Below, piece by piece: positions 5,150 to 5,549 of a stretch of 5,549 nucleotides of DNA. The notes below the pieces were generated by a model, which saw nothing but the letters and a program-made list of their open reading frames with translations, was not told the DNA's origin and did not search any database. Position 1 is the first letter of the stretch; each line of letters begins with the position of its first letter. Source of the DNA: Patescibacteria group bacterium (lineage in GTDB: Bacteria; Patescibacteria; Paceibacteria; Moranbacterales; UBA1568); the NCBI GenBank assembly GCA_030916685.1, contig JAUPWD010000077.1, positions 1 to 5,549 of the forward strand, written 5' to 3'. A program made the translations under genes and the position numbers.

Positions 5150-5395
5150 CTATTGCATCTTGAATAAACTTTTGAGATACGCTTCATCGATCTTCTTCTT
5201 CCCCTCCCACTTGCAGGCGAAGTCGTCTTTCAGGAGTTCGACACCGAGCATCGCGACCGCCTCCCGAATGGCCGAGATCTGCGCGATGACATCGAGGCAG
5301 TCCTTCTTCTCCTCCACCATGCGACGTATTCCTTTCAACTGTCCTTCGATACGAGCGATACGGGACAGTATCGGTGATTTCTTTTCTTCTGTCAT
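5150..5395 (-). CDS. CsoR/FrmR-family metal- or thiol-responsive repressor
   Basis: An all-helical repressor of the DUF156 (CsoR/RcnR/FrmR/CstR) family, which in its apo or reduced form binds DNA and lets go on binding Cu(I), Ni/Co, formaldehyde or persulfide, depending on subgroup. From ATG 5395 it has 81 residues; a TTG at 5401 would add two. The signature RIARIEGQLKGIRRMVEEKKDC is present, then DVIAQISAIREAVAMLG. Counting from the TTG start, Cys35 is the conserved first ligand. The position expected to be His (+25) is Asp60, and the second Cys is at 63, one before the usual place. So the Cys-His-Cys copper site is not intact; a two-Cys sensor like CstR is one alternative. It follows a promoter overlapped by a CsoR-type palindrome, implying autoregulation. 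No copper ATPase or CopZ is visible. No Shine-Dalgarno; it ends in TAG. Confidence 0.9.
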   Translation of the reverse strand: MTEEKKSPILSRIARIEGQLKGIRRMVEEKKDCLDVIAQISAIREAVAMLGVELLKDDFACKWEGKKKIDEAYLKSLFKMQ

Positions 5396-5417
5396 ATTCA
5401 AATAGTATTACAAAAAA

Positions 5418-5440
5418 AATATACCCTCCTGGGGTATATT
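5418..5440. promoter_or_regulatory. CsoR-type operator palindrome
   Basis: AATATACCC (5418-5426) and GGGTATATT (5432-5440) are perfect 9-bp inverted arms around TCCTG. TACCC...GGGTA with a C/G-rich centre is the core of operators known for CsoR-family repressors. It covers most of the -10 and the predicted start site of the csoR promoter, so binding should block RNA polymerase. Autoregulation is inferred from position. Confidence 0.8.
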
Positions 5441-5464
5441 AGAAGAAGTCGTCATGCCTGTCAA
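5436..5464 (-). promoter_or_regulatory. Sigma70-type promoter of csoR (and possibly gdh-trxB)
   Basis: Minus-strand TTGACA (5464-5459), a perfect -35, is followed after exactly 17 bp by TAATAT (5441-5436), 4/6 of the -10 consensus. The start site should fall near 5429, inside the operator, leaving a leader of roughly 34 nt. The stop codon TGA of the upstream frame lies inside the -35 hexamer. With no clear promoter before gdh or trxB, this may drive all three genes. Confidence 0.78.
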
Positions 5465-5549
5465 ATGTCCTCACCTTCTCTCGCGTGCGACCTGACGGAT
5501 TGTTTGAAGAGATCACCTTTTTCCTCGAAATCTTTCCAGAGCGAATAGC
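5461..5549 (-). CDS. C-terminal end of an unidentified protein (cut by window edge)
   Basis: The minus-strand frame starting at 5547 is open for 28 codons and stops with TGA at 5461-5463. It encodes a charged, soluble-looking tail (SLWKDFEEKGDLFKQ and SHAREGEDI) with codon use like its neighbours, and it is on the strand of every other gene. A second frame is open to a TAA at 5440-5442, but it is rich in Arg/Lys/Ser and would run through the csoR promoter, so I prefer this one. I do not recognise the family. Its promoter and the rest of the gene lie beyond the window. Confidence 0.5.
   Translation of the reverse strand, partial: YSLWKDFEEKGDLFKQSVRSHAREGEDI

Noticed and set aside
5463..5548. 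Short plus-strand frame divergent from csoR (ATG near 5465, TAG near 5546)
   Set aside because: Only 27 codons, no promoter on that strand and no family resemblance; it is antisense to the more convincing C-terminal tail.
5440..5549. Alternative minus-strand frame open to a TAA at 5440-5442
   Set aside because: It would run through the csoR promoter spacer and -10, and its composition (Arg/Lys/Ser-rich) looks less protein-like than the frame ending at 5461.

Overview
This 5.5 kb stretch is an ordinary bacterial chromosome segment. Every gene I can support lies on the minus strand, so transcription runs from high to low coordinates. Reading that way the order is: C-terminal tail of an unidentified protein (5461-5549), a CsoR/FrmR-family sensor (5150-5395), glutamate dehydrogenase (3809-5044), a thioredoxin-reductase-like flavoenzyme (2779-3705), a secreted CAP/SCP-domain protein with a C-terminal membrane anchor (1757-2491), MurA (200-1462), and the first 48 codons of MreB (1-144). 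I see no tRNA, rRNA, CRISPR array, insertion sequence or phage gene. All stops fit the standard bacterial code and there is no sign of UGA recoding.

The organism is most likely an uncultured small-genome bacterium; my tentative guess is Patescibacteria/CPR, Parcubacteria-like. The guess rests on gene style, compact genes, missing Shine-Dalgarno sequences, and short-period A+T-rich word arrays filling several gaps. No marker here fixes the phylum. MurA and MreB show a bacterium that makes peptidoglycan and controls cell shape.

The regulatory layout is unusually readable. Three sigma70-type promoters with exact 17-bp spacers can be placed: one before csoR with a CsoR-type palindrome over its -10 and start site, one before the CAP gene, and one before murA. 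Upstream of the CAP and murA promoters, an RNA hairpin ends in a U-run next to, or a few bases from, the new -35, so units are packed terminator-to-promoter. csoR, gdh and trxB have no clear promoter or terminator between them and may form one unit controlled by the CsoR operator. murA and mreB look co-transcribed.

The most interesting material is non-coding. (1) A roughly 140-nt element downstream of trxB folds as a long closing stem around two further hairpins and ends in U6, like a self-contained structured RNA. (2) The CAP gene leader carries a strong intrinsic terminator between promoter and gene, overlapped by a possible 14-codon leader ORF, suggesting attenuation. (3) The 200-nt gap between the CAP gene and murA is packed with hairpins, one of which is a good terminator on the opposite strand. 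(4) The csoR product lacks the usual His of the Cys-His-Cys site, and the flavoprotein lacks the classical NADPH-binding HRR motif.
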